From positions 1,364,001 through 1,428,000 of the forward strand of contig LR733345.1 of the NCBI GenBank assembly GCA_902506225.1: 64,000 bases of DNA. Direction: 5' to 3'. The stretch is from Faucicola sp902506225. GTDB taxonomy: Bacteria > Pseudomonadota > Gammaproteobacteria > Pseudomonadales > Moraxellaceae. This document shows, piece by piece, positions 27,945 to 35,377 of the stretch. Under the pieces are notes generated by a model. That model did not search any database. It was given only the letters and a program-made list of their open reading frames with translations, and was not told the DNA's origin. Both the position numbers and the translations under genes were made by a program. How positions within the stretch are numbered: position 1 is the stretch's first letter; every line of letters starts with the position of its first letter.

Positions 27945-29051
27945 ATGAAAACACTCAAGCTACGCATACGAGATAAACACACAGCAAAGCTTAACCGCCT
28001 AAGCGGTTCGGTCAATTTCGTATGGAACTACGTCAATGACTTGAGTTACAAGCACCTACAAAAAACTGGTAAATTCTTTTCAGCTTATGATTTGAACGAA
28101 TACACCAAAGGTAGCGGTGAATTACTGGGGTTACACTCGCAAACCATTCAAGCCATCAATGAAACCCACGCCAAAGCTAGAAAACAATTCAAAAAAGCTA
28201 AACTATCATGGCGAACCAACAACCCAAATTCAAAACGTAAATCATTAGGTTGGCTACCATTTAAACAATCTGCCATTAAGCATATTGCCACGCACCAAAC
28301 AGGCAAAAAGGGCTTAAAATCCACCTTGCAACTAAGCCTAGCCAAAGGACAAAAACTAGTCATTGACCTATGGGACAGCTACAACCTTAGCCTATACCAA
28401 ATCAACACATGCGAATTGGTACAAGACAGCCGTAACCGTTGGTATGCCTGTATCACCGTCAAAGACTACCCCAAGACACAATGCGGTACAGGCAGTGTAG
28501 GCATTGACTTAGGACTTAAAGACAGTGCCACCGCCTCAAATGGCAATAAATTACAAATCAAACAAACGCTCAAATATGCTAAAGCGTTAGCCATTGCTCA
28601 AAGAGCTAAAAACAAACAACGTATCAAGGCTATCCATGCCAAAATCAAAAATACACGCCAAGACCTCATCCATAAATTCACCACCCAATTAGTCAAGGAC
28701 AATGCCCTAATCGTGGTCGGTGATGTGAAAACCACCCAATTTAACAGTAAAAAAAGCAAACTCGCCAAATCGGTTTACGATGCAGGCTGGTTTGAACTGA
28801 AACGACAACTGACCTACAAATGCGAGAACGCAGGTTGCCGTTTTGAAATCGTGAATGAGAGATACACGACCCAGCGATGTTCGTGTTGCGGTGAAATCAC
28901 CGCCAATAGTCCGAAAGGTAGAAAATCGCTTGGAATAAGAGAATGGATATGTGCTTCGTGTGGCACATGGCATGATAGAGATATCAATGCCAGTAAGAAC
29001 ATTCTTGCGGTCGGGCTTGACCGTCTTGTAGAAGGAATCCCCTTGCTTTAG
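27945..29051 (+). CDS. tnpB: TnpB-family RNA-guided endonuclease (RuvC-II glutamate replaced)
   Basis: The 368-residue protein starts MKTLKLRIRDKHTAKLNRL. RuvC-I is GSVGIDLG with Asp188. RuvC-II reads IVVGDVKTT, with Gly259 where canonical TnpB has the catalytic Glu. RuvC-III is WHDRDINASKN with Asp346. The zinc finger uses Cys312/Cys315 and Cys336/Cys339. A conserved-looking Glu305 in 'FEIVNERYTTQRCS' may substitute for the missing one, as proposed for TnpBs with a rearranged active site. TnpB proteins cut DNA at a TAM next to a guide matching the element's right flank, helping the element persist. Start at 27945; upstream in-frame ATG would enter the left end. No tnpA is present, so movement would need a helper. 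Confidence 0.9.
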   Translation: MKTLKLRIRDKHTAKLNRLSGSVNFVWNYVNDLSYKHLQKTGKFFSAYDLNEYTKGSGELLGLHSQTIQAINETHAKARKQFKKAKLSWRTNNPNSKRKSLGWLPFKQSAIKHIATHQTGKKGLKSTLQLSLAKGQKLVIDLWDSYNLSLYQINTCELVQDSRNRWYACITVKDYPKTQCGTGSVGIDLGLKDSATASNGNKLQIKQTLKYAKALAIAQRAKNKQRIKAIHAKIKNTRQDLIHKFTTQLVKDNALIVVGDVKTTQFNSKKSKLAKSVYDAGWFELKRQLTYKCENAGCRFEIVNERYTTQRCSCCGEITANSPKGRKSLGIREWICASCGTWHDRDINASKNILAVGLDRLVEGIPLL

Positions 29052-29068
29052 CAAGGGGAGGAAGTCAA
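28950..29068 (+). ncRNA. Predicted omega (re)RNA scaffold at the TnpB right end
   Basis: In IS605-type elements the guide RNA scaffold overlaps the tnpB 3' end and finishes at the element's right boundary, so that the flanking DNA becomes the guide. Here the perfect hairpin 29039-29058 and the GAGGAAGTCAA tail occupy that position. The guide would begin at about 29068-29071 with nnr sequence. The 5' limit given is arbitrary. Confidence 0.5.
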
Positions 29069-29070
29069 TT

Positions 29071-29628
29071 AACCAGTATCTTACGGCGATCAAACAATCA
29101 GAGAAACTATGTGTTATTGACGCTGATGGTTTATACCATTTAGCAGATTGGGCAGGCACGAGTGACGGTTTAACTGCTCCAAGTCAACCACGATTGGGAC
29201 AGTCAAACCAACGGTTTTATCTGACGCCGCATTCAGCGGAAGCAGGACGTTTGCTCAATCAACCCTATGCCGACATCGATCGAGACAAAATCAGCGCAAT
29301 TCGGGCATTAGCTCACCAATATGGAGGCAATTGGCTTATCAAAGGTGCACAAACGATTGTGCTTGAACGAGACTGTCTTGAACGAGACAGCATTGATATT
29401 TGCGGCTTGGGTAATGCCGGTATGGCGACGGCTGGCATGGGCGATTGCTTGGCAGGTCTGATAGCGGGCTTATTGGGGCAAGCAATTGCCGCACCCATGC
29501 TAACCTCCGTGCTCATACATGCCAAAGCGGGTGATACATTAGCAGAAAAAATGGGGGAATATGCGTTGCAGGCCAATCACATGGCATCGGCAATCGGTGA
29601 CATCATCCATCAAATCACGGACGATTAA
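29071..29628 (+). pseudogene. nnr: Nnr 3' part (rest of the NAD(P)HX dehydratase domain)
   Basis: In the frame starting at 29071 the sequence reads NQYLTAIKQSEKLCVIDADGLYHLADWAG and continues to the stop at 29626-29628. 'CVIDADGL', 'LTPHSAEAGRLLN', 'WLIKGAQTIV' and 'GLGNAGMATAGMGDCLAGLIAGLL' are the NnrD substrate and nucleotide motifs, so this is the direct continuation of the 5' part. There is no good start codon or ribosome-binding site of its own; a TTG at 29194 is the first possible start. An internal 15-bp duplication (29362-29391) encodes LERDC-LERDS. Confidence 0.88.
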
Positions 29629-29660
29629 AATCACGGCACGTTAAGAAAGTTCAATAGAAA

Positions 29661-29684
29661 AAAGGTGAGAATTCACTCACCTTT
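29661..29684. terminator. Hairpin terminator between nnr and the DUF4124 gene
   Basis: AAAGGTGAG (29661-29669) pairs perfectly with CTCACCTTT (29676-29684) around AATTCA. A and T stretches flank both sides modestly, so it could end both convergent genes. Confidence 0.7.
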
Positions 29685-29739
29685 AACCTTTACACACCTT
29701 TAATTTTAATTGAACGCTAAATTTATATAGCATGCAAAG

Positions 29740-30216
29740 TTATTTACAGTATTGGCTCACTGTTTGCGCGACTTGCTGACGGCGTAGCTCAATTTCACGA
29801 CCATCTAAGTATTTACGTTCACCTTTATCGTCCATCTCATAGACACGCCCGCCTTGGTTTAGGTTGGCAAGGGTACTTTGTAAGGCTTTGCAGCGCTCCG
29901 CATCTTGCTGTTTTTTGAGTTGCTGATTTTGTGCTTCAAGTTCAGCAGCGCGTTTTTGATCGGCTGTCAGCGTTGGTGAGACACCTGATGCAGCACCTGT
30001 GCTATTGCTAGCGGTTGCAGGTGAACGACTACTAGGTCCAAGTTCACGGGTATTAACCACTTGCACTTGTCGCAAATTAACACCATTGGTCGGGGCATAT
30101 TGGCTATAATGCGGCACACCATTTTTGTCCGTCCACTTATAATAAGTTGCTGCATTTGAACTCGCCATAACGAATGGTGATAACATGAGTGATAACAAAA
30201 ACAGTGGCTTTAACAT
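29740..30216 (-). CDS. DUF4124 domain secreted protein
   Basis: The 158-residue precursor has a signal peptide MLKPLFLLSLMLSPFVMASSNA. 'ATYYKWTDKNGVPHYSQYAP' is the DUF4124 motif, a short beta-rich segment found at the N-terminus of many periplasmic gammaproteobacterial proteins. A Ser/Ala/Thr-rich linker and a charged helix ('KRAAELEAQNQQLKKQQDAERC') follow. The role is unknown; location is probably periplasmic. Confidence 0.85.
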   Translation of the reverse strand: MLKPLFLLSLMLSPFVMASSNAATYYKWTDKNGVPHYSQYAPTNGVNLRQVQVVNTRELGPSSRSPATASNSTGAASGVSPTLTADQKRAAELEAQNQQLKKQQDAERCKALQSTLANLNQGGRVYEMDDKGERKYLDGREIELRRQQVAQTVSQYCK

Positions 30217-30370
30217 TGTTTTTCCTGTGCAAGAAACGAGAAAATTATGCGATAGACTATCACAGCTTGATAGCTTTTAGCAGTAAATTTCGACAAGATA
30301 ATGGTTTAATTTCCTAAAGGTAGTTTTCTAAAAACGACTGGCTCAATCAGTTTGAGATTTTAAAGTTTAT

Positions 30371-30420
30371 CAAGCCTTAAAACCAAGCCTTAAAACCAAT
30401 CCTTAAAATCAAGCCTCAAA
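30371..30420 (+). repeat. 13-bp tandem repeat upstream of the ilvB promoter
   Basis: CAAGCCTTAAAAC occurs at 30371-30383 and 30384-30396, then CAATCCTTAAAAT (30397-30409) and a partial CAAGCCTCAAA (30410-30420). It ends about 50 bases before the -35 element. Confidence 0.9.
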
Positions 30421-30471
30421 CGATTAATTTACCTATAACTAAAAGTTATAAATTCTAGTAGCTTTTTTTTA

Positions 30472-30500
30472 TTGACAAGTGTTAAAAAAACTCACATCAT
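30472..30500 (+). promoter_or_regulatory. Candidate sigma-70 promoter of ilvBHC
   Basis: A perfect -35 TTGACA (30472-30477), a 17-base spacer and CATCAT (30495-30500, four of six matches). Transcription would start near 30507, leaving a leader of about 365 nucleotides before ilvB. Confidence 0.5.
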
Positions 30501-30720
30501 AGGTCCTCTACTGGTCGTTAGTAACAATTATCGTTGGTTACTAATTGGTAAAATCTAAGCTGATTGGCGCTATCCGCTGATTAGGCTCTACAATTGGATG
30601 AGAGCATTTTTTACCGTTGTTGTTGTTTATGAATCTAAACAAAAGAATCTAACAACCCTGACTTATCGGTCAACAAAGACAAAAAGTAGCCATCAATTTA
30701 CTCATTACGTAATTTTCGTG

Positions 30721-30762
30721 ATGCTTGCTTTTTTGGTTATCATGCTTTTTGCCCTCGTCTGA
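30721..30762 (+). CDS. Candidate ilv leader peptide (MLAFLVIMLFALV)
   Basis: A 13-codon frame with ATG at 30721 and TGA at 30760-30762. Seven of thirteen residues are Leu, Ile or Val, the end products of the operon that follows 110 bases downstream. Such peptides let the ribosome sense charged tRNA in attenuation of ilv and leu operons. Weaknesses: no clear ribosome-binding site, and a GTG immediately upstream is also in frame. It fits the context well but is unproven. Confidence 0.45.
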   Translation: MLAFLVIMLFALV

Positions 30763-30768
30763 TTTGTT

Positions 30769-30826
30769 CACTGTTACCTTATGGCAGTGTTGAAGATTCT
30801 TGCTAATCATTTAGCAAATTTTATCT
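30769..30826 (+). promoter_or_regulatory. Candidate attenuator hairpins before ilvB
   Basis: CACTG/CAGTG (30769-30773 with 30785-30789) lies just past the leader stop. It is followed by TTGCTAA/TTAGCAA (30800-30806 with 30811-30817) around TCAT, then ATTTTATCT. The second hairpin resembles a weak intrinsic terminator: seven pairs, only two of them G-C. Its placement 46 bases before ilvB suits an attenuator. Confidence 0.4.
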
Positions 30827-30871
30827 AAAACAACTTCCCAGTATCATTTTTGAATACGACCATAAAAGGTG

Positions 30872-32701
30872 ATGACAGTGACTCAAACTACCCAAGCTCC
30901 CAATATGACGGGAGAAAACCAAACGGCTCACGCTGCACCCAATTTTGACAAAAAAACCGCCAAAGCCTCAGCAGGTGAACCCGTGATGATGTCTGGTGCA
31001 GAAATGCTGGTGCAAGCGCTAATTGACGAAGGTGTTGAATATATTTTTGGCTATCCAGGCGGCGCCGTGTTGCATATTTATGATGCGTTGTTCAAACAAG
31101 ATAGCATTGAGCACATCCTCGTGCGTCACGAACAAGCAGCGGGTCATATGGCAGATGCTTATTCCCGTGTGACAGGTCAAACCGGGGTGGTATTGGCGAC
31201 ATCAGGTCCAGGCGCCACCAATACGGTTACTGCCATCGCTACCGCGTTTATGGATTCCATTCCAATGGTTATCATCTCAGGTCAGGTACCTTCAAGCCTC
31301 ATCGGTGATGATGCATTCCAAGAAACTGATATGATTGGTGTGTCACGTCCTGTCGTCAAACACAGTTTTCAAGTACGTCATGCCAGCGAAATCCCAGAAA
31401 TCGTTCGCAAAGCGTTTTATATCGCAAGCTCTGGTCGCCCAGGTCCTGTGGTGATTGATGTACCCAAAGATAAAACTGCCCCTAACGAAAAATTCCCTTA
31501 CCATTTCCCTGAGTCGGTGAGTATGCGTTCTTACCAACCATCGGTTCGCGGTCATTCAGGACAAATTCGTAAAGCCATCGAAACCTTAATTGCTGCCAAA
31601 CGCCCTGTTTTATATTCAGGTGGTGGCGTGATTGCATCAAACGCAAGTGCAGAATTAACCGCATTAGCCCGTTTACTTAATTTGCCGGTGACCAATACTT
31701 TGATGGGTTTGGGCGCTTATCCAGGGTCGGATAAACAGTTTTTAGGCATGCTTGGGATGCATGGTACGTATGAAGCCAATATGACCATGCACAATTCCGA
31801 TGTGATTTTGGCCGTGGGTGCGCGTTTTGATGACCGTGTGACCAACAATACGCAAAAATTCTGTCCAAACGCTAAAATTATCCATATTGATATCGACCCT
31901 GCATCAATCTCAAAAACCATCAACGCACATATCCCGATTGTCGGTGATGTAAAAAATGTGCTAGGTGATATGCTCGCCGTATTAACAGAAAATAACGCAC
32001 AGCTTGACCAAGCCGCGTTAAATGATTGGTGGGCGCAAATCAATGAATGGCGTAAACGTCATGGTCTACGCTATGACAAAGATGACAGCAATGGCATGAA
32101 ACCACAGCACGTTGTTGAGCGATTATACGAGTTAACCCATGGTAAAGCTATCATCACCTCTGATGTGGGTCAGCACCAAATGTTTGCCGCCCTATACTAT
32201 AAATACGATGAGCCGCGTCAATGGTTAAACTCAGGTGGGTTAGGCACCATGGGGGTAGGATTGCCTTATGCAATGGCAGCCAAACTTGCTAACCCAGCGC
32301 GTGATGTGGTCTGCATCACCGGTGAAGGCTCAATTCAGATGAATATCCAAGAGCTATCAACTTGCCTACAATATAACTTACCCGTGAAGATTTTAAATCT
32401 TAACAATGCCCAGTTGGGTATGGTCAAACAATGGCAAGACATGATTTATGAAGGTCGCCATTCGCACTCTTATATGGATTCATTGCCAGATTTTGTCAAA
32501 CTTGCAGAAGCTTACGGTCATGTCGGCATCCAAATCACTGATCCAGCCAAACTTGATGAACAACTTGCTTATGCCTTATCACTCAAAGATCGATTGGTAT
32601 TTATCGATGTACTCGTCGATAAAAATGAGCATGTTTATCCAATGCAATTAGCAGGTCAGTCAATGCGTGATATGTGGTTAGCCAAAGGGGAGCGTACCTA
32701 A
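30872..32701 (+). CDS. ilvB: Acetolactate synthase large (catalytic) subunit
   Basis: The 609-residue ThDP enzyme condenses pyruvate (with pyruvate or 2-ketobutyrate), the first common step of Val, Leu and Ile synthesis. 'EYIFGYPGGAVLHIYDAL' and 'LVRHEQAAGHMADAYSRVTG' hold the catalytic Glu. 'CITGEGSIQMNIQELST...LNLNN' is the ThDP/Mg motif, here with GEG instead of the commoner GDG. About 40 polar residues precede the conserved start. I chose the ATG at 30872 with AAAAGGTG upstream. The stop overlaps the ilvH start (TAATG). Confidence 0.96.
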   Translation: MTVTQTTQAPNMTGENQTAHAAPNFDKKTAKASAGEPVMMSGAEMLVQALIDEGVEYIFGYPGGAVLHIYDALFKQDSIEHILVRHEQAAGHMADAYSRVTGQTGVVLATSGPGATNTVTAIATAFMDSIPMVIISGQVPSSLIGDDAFQETDMIGVSRPVVKHSFQVRHASEIPEIVRKAFYIASSGRPGPVVIDVPKDKTAPNEKFPYHFPESVSMRSYQPSVRGHSGQIRKAIETLIAAKRPVLYSGGGVIASNASAELTALARLLNLPVTNTLMGLGAYPGSDKQFLGMLGMHGTYEANMTMHNSDVILAVGARFDDRVTNNTQKFCPNAKIIHIDIDPASISKTINAHIPIVGDVKNVLGDMLAVLTENNAQLDQAALNDWWAQINEWRKRHGLRYDKDDSNGMKPQHVVERLYELTHGKAIITSDVGQHQMFAALYYKYDEPRQWLNSGGLGTMGVGLPYAMAAKLANPARDVVCITGEGSIQMNIQELSTCLQYNLPVKILNLNNAQLGMVKQWQDMIYEGRHSHSYMDSLPDFVKLAEAYGHVGIQITDPAKLDEQLAYALSLKDRLVFIDVLVDKNEHVYPMQLAGQSMRDMWLAKGERT

Positions 32702-33192
32702 TGAAACATTTAATTTCTGTCTTAATGGAAAATGAATCAGGGTCACTGTCTCGTGTGGTTGGCTTGTTTTCACAACGTGGCTACAACATCGAGACACTGA
32801 ACGTCGCGCCAACCGATGACCCGACTTTATCGCGTTTGACTTTGACCACAGATACCGATCAAAATAAGATTGAGCAAGTGACCAAACAGTTGCACAAGCT
32901 GATTGAAATCGTTAAAGTAACCACGCTGACCGATAGTGTACATATTGAGCGCGAACTCATGCTGATCAAAGTACGTGCCACGGGTAGCAACCGCGAAGAA
33001 GTGAAGCGCTGTGCGGATATCTTCCGTGCAAGTATTGTTGATATCACGCCCAATGTCTATACCATTCAAATTGTTGGTGACACCGCAAAATTGGACGGCT
33101 TTATCGAATTGATGGGACGTGAACGCATTTTAGAGGTCGTACGTTCTGGTGTTATTGGTATCGCTCGGGGTGAAAAAATCCTCAGCGTCTAA
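32701..33192 (+). CDS. ilvH: Acetolactate synthase small (regulatory) subunit
   Basis: The 163-residue ACT-domain protein begins MKHLISVLMENESGSLSRVVGLFSQRGYNIETL, the valine-binding ACT domain of IlvH/IlvN; the C-terminal half ('RAGSNREEVKR'-like, IVDITPNVYTIQIVGD) is the second ferredoxin-fold domain. It activates IlvB and confers feedback inhibition. The ATG shares one base with the ilvB stop, so translation is coupled. Confidence 0.96.
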   Translation: MKHLISVLMENESGSLSRVVGLFSQRGYNIETLNVAPTDDPTLSRLTLTTDTDQNKIEQVTKQLHKLIEIVKVTTLTDSVHIERELMLIKVRATGSNREEVKRCADIFRASIVDITPNVYTIQIVGDTAKLDGFIELMGRERILEVVRSGVIGIARGEKILSV

Positions 33193-33248
33193 ATTTACCA
33201 ACCTTTTAATCTTTTAATAGTAGTTGTTTTTTACACAAGGAAATAGTT

Positions 33249-34265
33249 ATGAACATTTTTTATGATAAAGATTGTGATCTATCAATCATCCAAGGCAAAA
33301 AAGTTGCGATTATCGGTTACGGATCACAAGGTCACGCGCACGCATTGAACCTAAAAGACAGCGGTGTTGATGTCACTGTAGGGCTTCGCAAAGATTCATC
33401 ATCTTGGAAAAAAGCAGAAAATGCCGGCCTAAAAGTGGCTGAAGTAGAAGAAGCCGTCAAGCAAGCTGATTTAGTCATGATTTTGACCCCTGATGAATTC
33501 CAAAAACAACTTTACAATGACGTGATTGAGCCCAATATCAAACAAGGCGCTACGCTTGCATTTGCCCATGGTTTCTCAATCCATTACAACCAAGTTGTAC
33601 CACGTAAAGACCTAGATGTCATCATGATTGCGCCAAAAGCACCGGGTCATACCGTGCGGAACGAATTTGCCACAGGCGGCGGTATTCCTGATTTAATCGC
33701 CGTTTACCAAGATGCGTCTGGTCAAGCCAAACAAGTGGCGTTATCTTACGCGATGGGCGTCGGCGGTGGTCGTTCAGGTATCATCGAAACAACGTTCAAA
33801 GACGAAACTGAAACGGACCTATTTGGTGAGCAAGCGGTACTTTGTGGTGGTGCGGTTGAACTGGTCAAAATGGGCTTTGAAACCTTGGTTGAAGCAGGTT
33901 ATGCCCCAGAAATGGCTTACTTTGAATGTCTACATGAATTAAAATTGATTGTAGACTTGATGTACCAAGGCGGTATTGCTGATATGAACTATTCAATTAG
34001 TAACAACGCAGAATATGGTGAATACGTGACAGGTTTAGAAGTTATTAATGACCAATCACGTGAAGCGATGCGTAATGCCCTAAAACGTATCCAATCAGGC
34101 GAATATGCAAAAATGTTTATCGCTGAAGGTATGTCAAATTACCCATCAATGACAGCGCGCCGCCGTCAAACCGCTGAGCACGAAATCGAAAAAACAGGTG
34201 CAAAACTTCGCGGTATGATGCCTTGGATTACCTCAAGCAAAATCATCGACAAAGAGAAAAACTAG
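33249..34265 (+). CDS. ilvC: Ketol-acid reductoisomerase
   Basis: The 338-residue class I (short) enzyme isomerises and reduces acetolactate with NADPH and Mg2+. The Rossmann loop is 'VAIIGYGSQGHAHALNLKDSG'; Arg, Ser and Ser in 'GLRKDSSSWKKA' bind the NADPH phosphate. 'DLFGEQAVLCGG' and 'ECLHELKLIVDLMYQGG' carry the metal-binding acidic residues. It lies 56 bases after ilvH with ACAAGGAAA upstream, and completes ilvBHC. A terminator follows. Confidence 0.97.
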   Translation: MNIFYDKDCDLSIIQGKKVAIIGYGSQGHAHALNLKDSGVDVTVGLRKDSSSWKKAENAGLKVAEVEEAVKQADLVMILTPDEFQKQLYNDVIEPNIKQGATLAFAHGFSIHYNQVVPRKDLDVIMIAPKAPGHTVRNEFATGGGIPDLIAVYQDASGQAKQVALSYAMGVGGGRSGIIETTFKDETETDLFGEQAVLCGGAVELVKMGFETLVEAGYAPEMAYFECLHELKLIVDLMYQGGIADMNYSISNNAEYGEYVTGLEVINDQSREAMRNALKRIQSGEYAKMFIAEGMSNYPSMTARRRQTAEHEIEKTGAKLRGMMPWITSSKIIDKEKN

Positions 34266-34329
34266 TTTTTCACTCAGTTGGTTTTACCAATGACATCATA
34301 CCCAATTGATAAAACAATAAAATGATAAT

Positions 34330-34368
34330 AACCCTGTACTGTGTAAATTTACATGGACAGGGTTTTTT
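34330..34368 (+). terminator. Rho-independent terminator after ilvC
   Basis: AACCCTGT (34330-34337) pairs with ACAGGGTT (34357-34364), with an inner TGTAAATTTACA stem, followed by TTTTTT. The stem overlaps a promoter for the next gene. Confidence 0.9.
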
Positions 34369-34376
34369 AGTATAAA
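34348..34376 (+). promoter_or_regulatory. Promoter embedded in the ilvC terminator
   Basis: TTTACA (34348-34353), a 17-base spacer, and TATAAA (34371-34376) each match the sigma-70 consensus at five of six positions. Transcription would start near 34383, past the ATG at 34380, so the ATG at 34401 is the likely start of the next gene. Confidence 0.55.
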
Positions 34377-34400
34377 ATAATGGGTATCGATATAAAGTTT

Positions 34401-34952
34401 ATGAGATTTGTTTTGAATATAGCGTCTGTTTGGCAGTTGTCGACTGCAACTTTGTTACACACTTTTAGCGGTATGAGTGCTTTGCCTGCATTGGCAAATC
34501 CTTTGAATCATCTGATGGGGGATGGCTATACGTTAAATTGGCAAGCAATTTATCTGGTCGGTACGTTAATTGTCGCCCTACTGATTGCCTATGAATCCAT
34601 TGTTTTGAAGAAAAACTTAGGAAAACTGCCGCAATCAACGTTATTTAGTGTGAGCTCCATCTTAGAAACCGTGTGGCTTATGGTATCCGTGGTTGCCATA
34701 TATTATGGCGGATTTAGTAGCATTGCCAAAGTCGTGCCATTTGCCTATATTTTGTATAGCATATTTGGCTGGATTTACGGATTTTATCTACTCAAAGATC
34801 AGGCGGGCGATATTAAAGATGTTGATGATATGAGTATGCCCATCAAATATATGGACTATAGCCTATCATTTTCACTGGTGATTACGGTGACCAGCATTGC
34901 AATATTTATCAATATGTTGATGAACGGTGTAATCGCCTTTGATCTAGCTTAA
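34401..34952 (+). CDS. Unrecognised inner-membrane protein
   Basis: I do not recognise this 183-residue protein. It has about five hydrophobic segments: residues 4-25, 45-65 (YLVGTLIVALLIAYESIVL), 75-100 (LETVWLMVSVVAIYYGG), 103-125 (VPFAYILYSIFGWIYGFYLL) and 148-175. A short acidic loop (DQAGDIKDVDD) lies between the last two. The start is set by the promoter ending at 34376; the ATG at 34380 would add seven residues. No operon partner: ilvC upstream is terminated and cspA has a separate leader. Confidence 0.6.
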   Translation: MRFVLNIASVWQLSTATLLHTFSGMSALPALANPLNHLMGDGYTLNWQAIYLVGTLIVALLIAYESIVLKKNLGKLPQSTLFSVSSILETVWLMVSVVAIYYGGFSSIAKVVPFAYILYSIFGWIYGFYLLKDQAGDIKDVDDMSMPIKYMDYSLSFSLVITVTSIAIFINMLMNGVIAFDLA

Positions 34953-35164
34953 TAAAGTCAGTTTAAATCCCTTTTTAATTGTAACTTTGTGGTAAAAAAA
35001 TTTAAATAATAGTAGGTGAAACGCTAAAACTAGGCTATACTGTGATTATTCGCTAAAATACACTTAACAAATTTTTGGCGATGACAATTTATAACACCCT
35101 GTATTTACCTAAGTAATTGCAAGCGTTATAGATAACATAGTTAATTTTTAATGTAGGATTTTTT

Positions 35165-35377
35165 ATGTCAGATAAAGCTACTGGTACTGTAAAATGGTTC
35201 AATGAGAGCAAAGGTTTCGGCTTCATCGCTCAAGACAATGGCGGTCAAGACGTTTTTGCTCATTACAGTGCAATCCAAGGTTCAGGTTTTAAAACACTTA
35301 AAGAAGGTCAACGTGTGAGCTTCGTATTGAGCCAAGGTCAAAAAGGCCCACAAGCCGAACAAATTGAAGCACAATAA
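35165..35377 (+). CDS. Cold-shock protein (CspA family)
   Basis: The 70-residue single cold-shock domain has RNP1 KGFGFI and RNP2 DVFAHYSAI within 'GTVKWFNESKGFGFI...QDVFAHYSAI'. Such proteins bind single-stranded RNA and DNA and melt structured mRNA. The 210 bases upstream contain no gene and could form a long structured 5' leader, as for E. coli cspA, but I cannot assign a cold-box. The terminator follows 65 bases after the stop. Confidence 0.95.
   Translation: MSDKATGTVKWFNESKGFGFIAQDNGGQDVFAHYSAIQGSGFKTLKEGQRVSFVLSQGQKGPQAEQIEAQ

Larger units (their letters stand above)
27848..29069 (+). mobile_element. TnpB-only IS200/IS605-type element (IS1341-like) inserted in nnr
   Basis: About 1.22 kb containing tnpB but no tnpA. 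The left junction follows TTGAT (27843-27847), the target and TAM pentanucleotide known for ISDra2. The left end has a hairpin CCACCG/CGGTGG (27870-27889) and the right end a perfect hairpin CCCCTTGC/GCAAGGGG (29039-29058) around TTTA; both loops contain CTTTA. The right end then reads GAGGAAGTCAA. The exact last base is uncertain (29067-29070); 29067 or 29070 would restore the nnr frame on removal, while a TCAA end at 29068 would not. There is no target duplication, as expected for this family. Confidence 0.85.
30217..30871 (+). other. 650-bp gap carrying the ilvB promoter and leader
   Basis: This long gap holds, in order: a 13-bp tandem repeat (30371-30420), a sigma-70-like promoter (30472-30500), a hairpin TTAGTAAC/GTTACTAA (30518-30525 with 30537-30544), a branched-chain-rich leader ORF (30721-30762), and a small terminator-like hairpin (30800-30826). 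I see no conventional gene. Confidence 0.6.
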
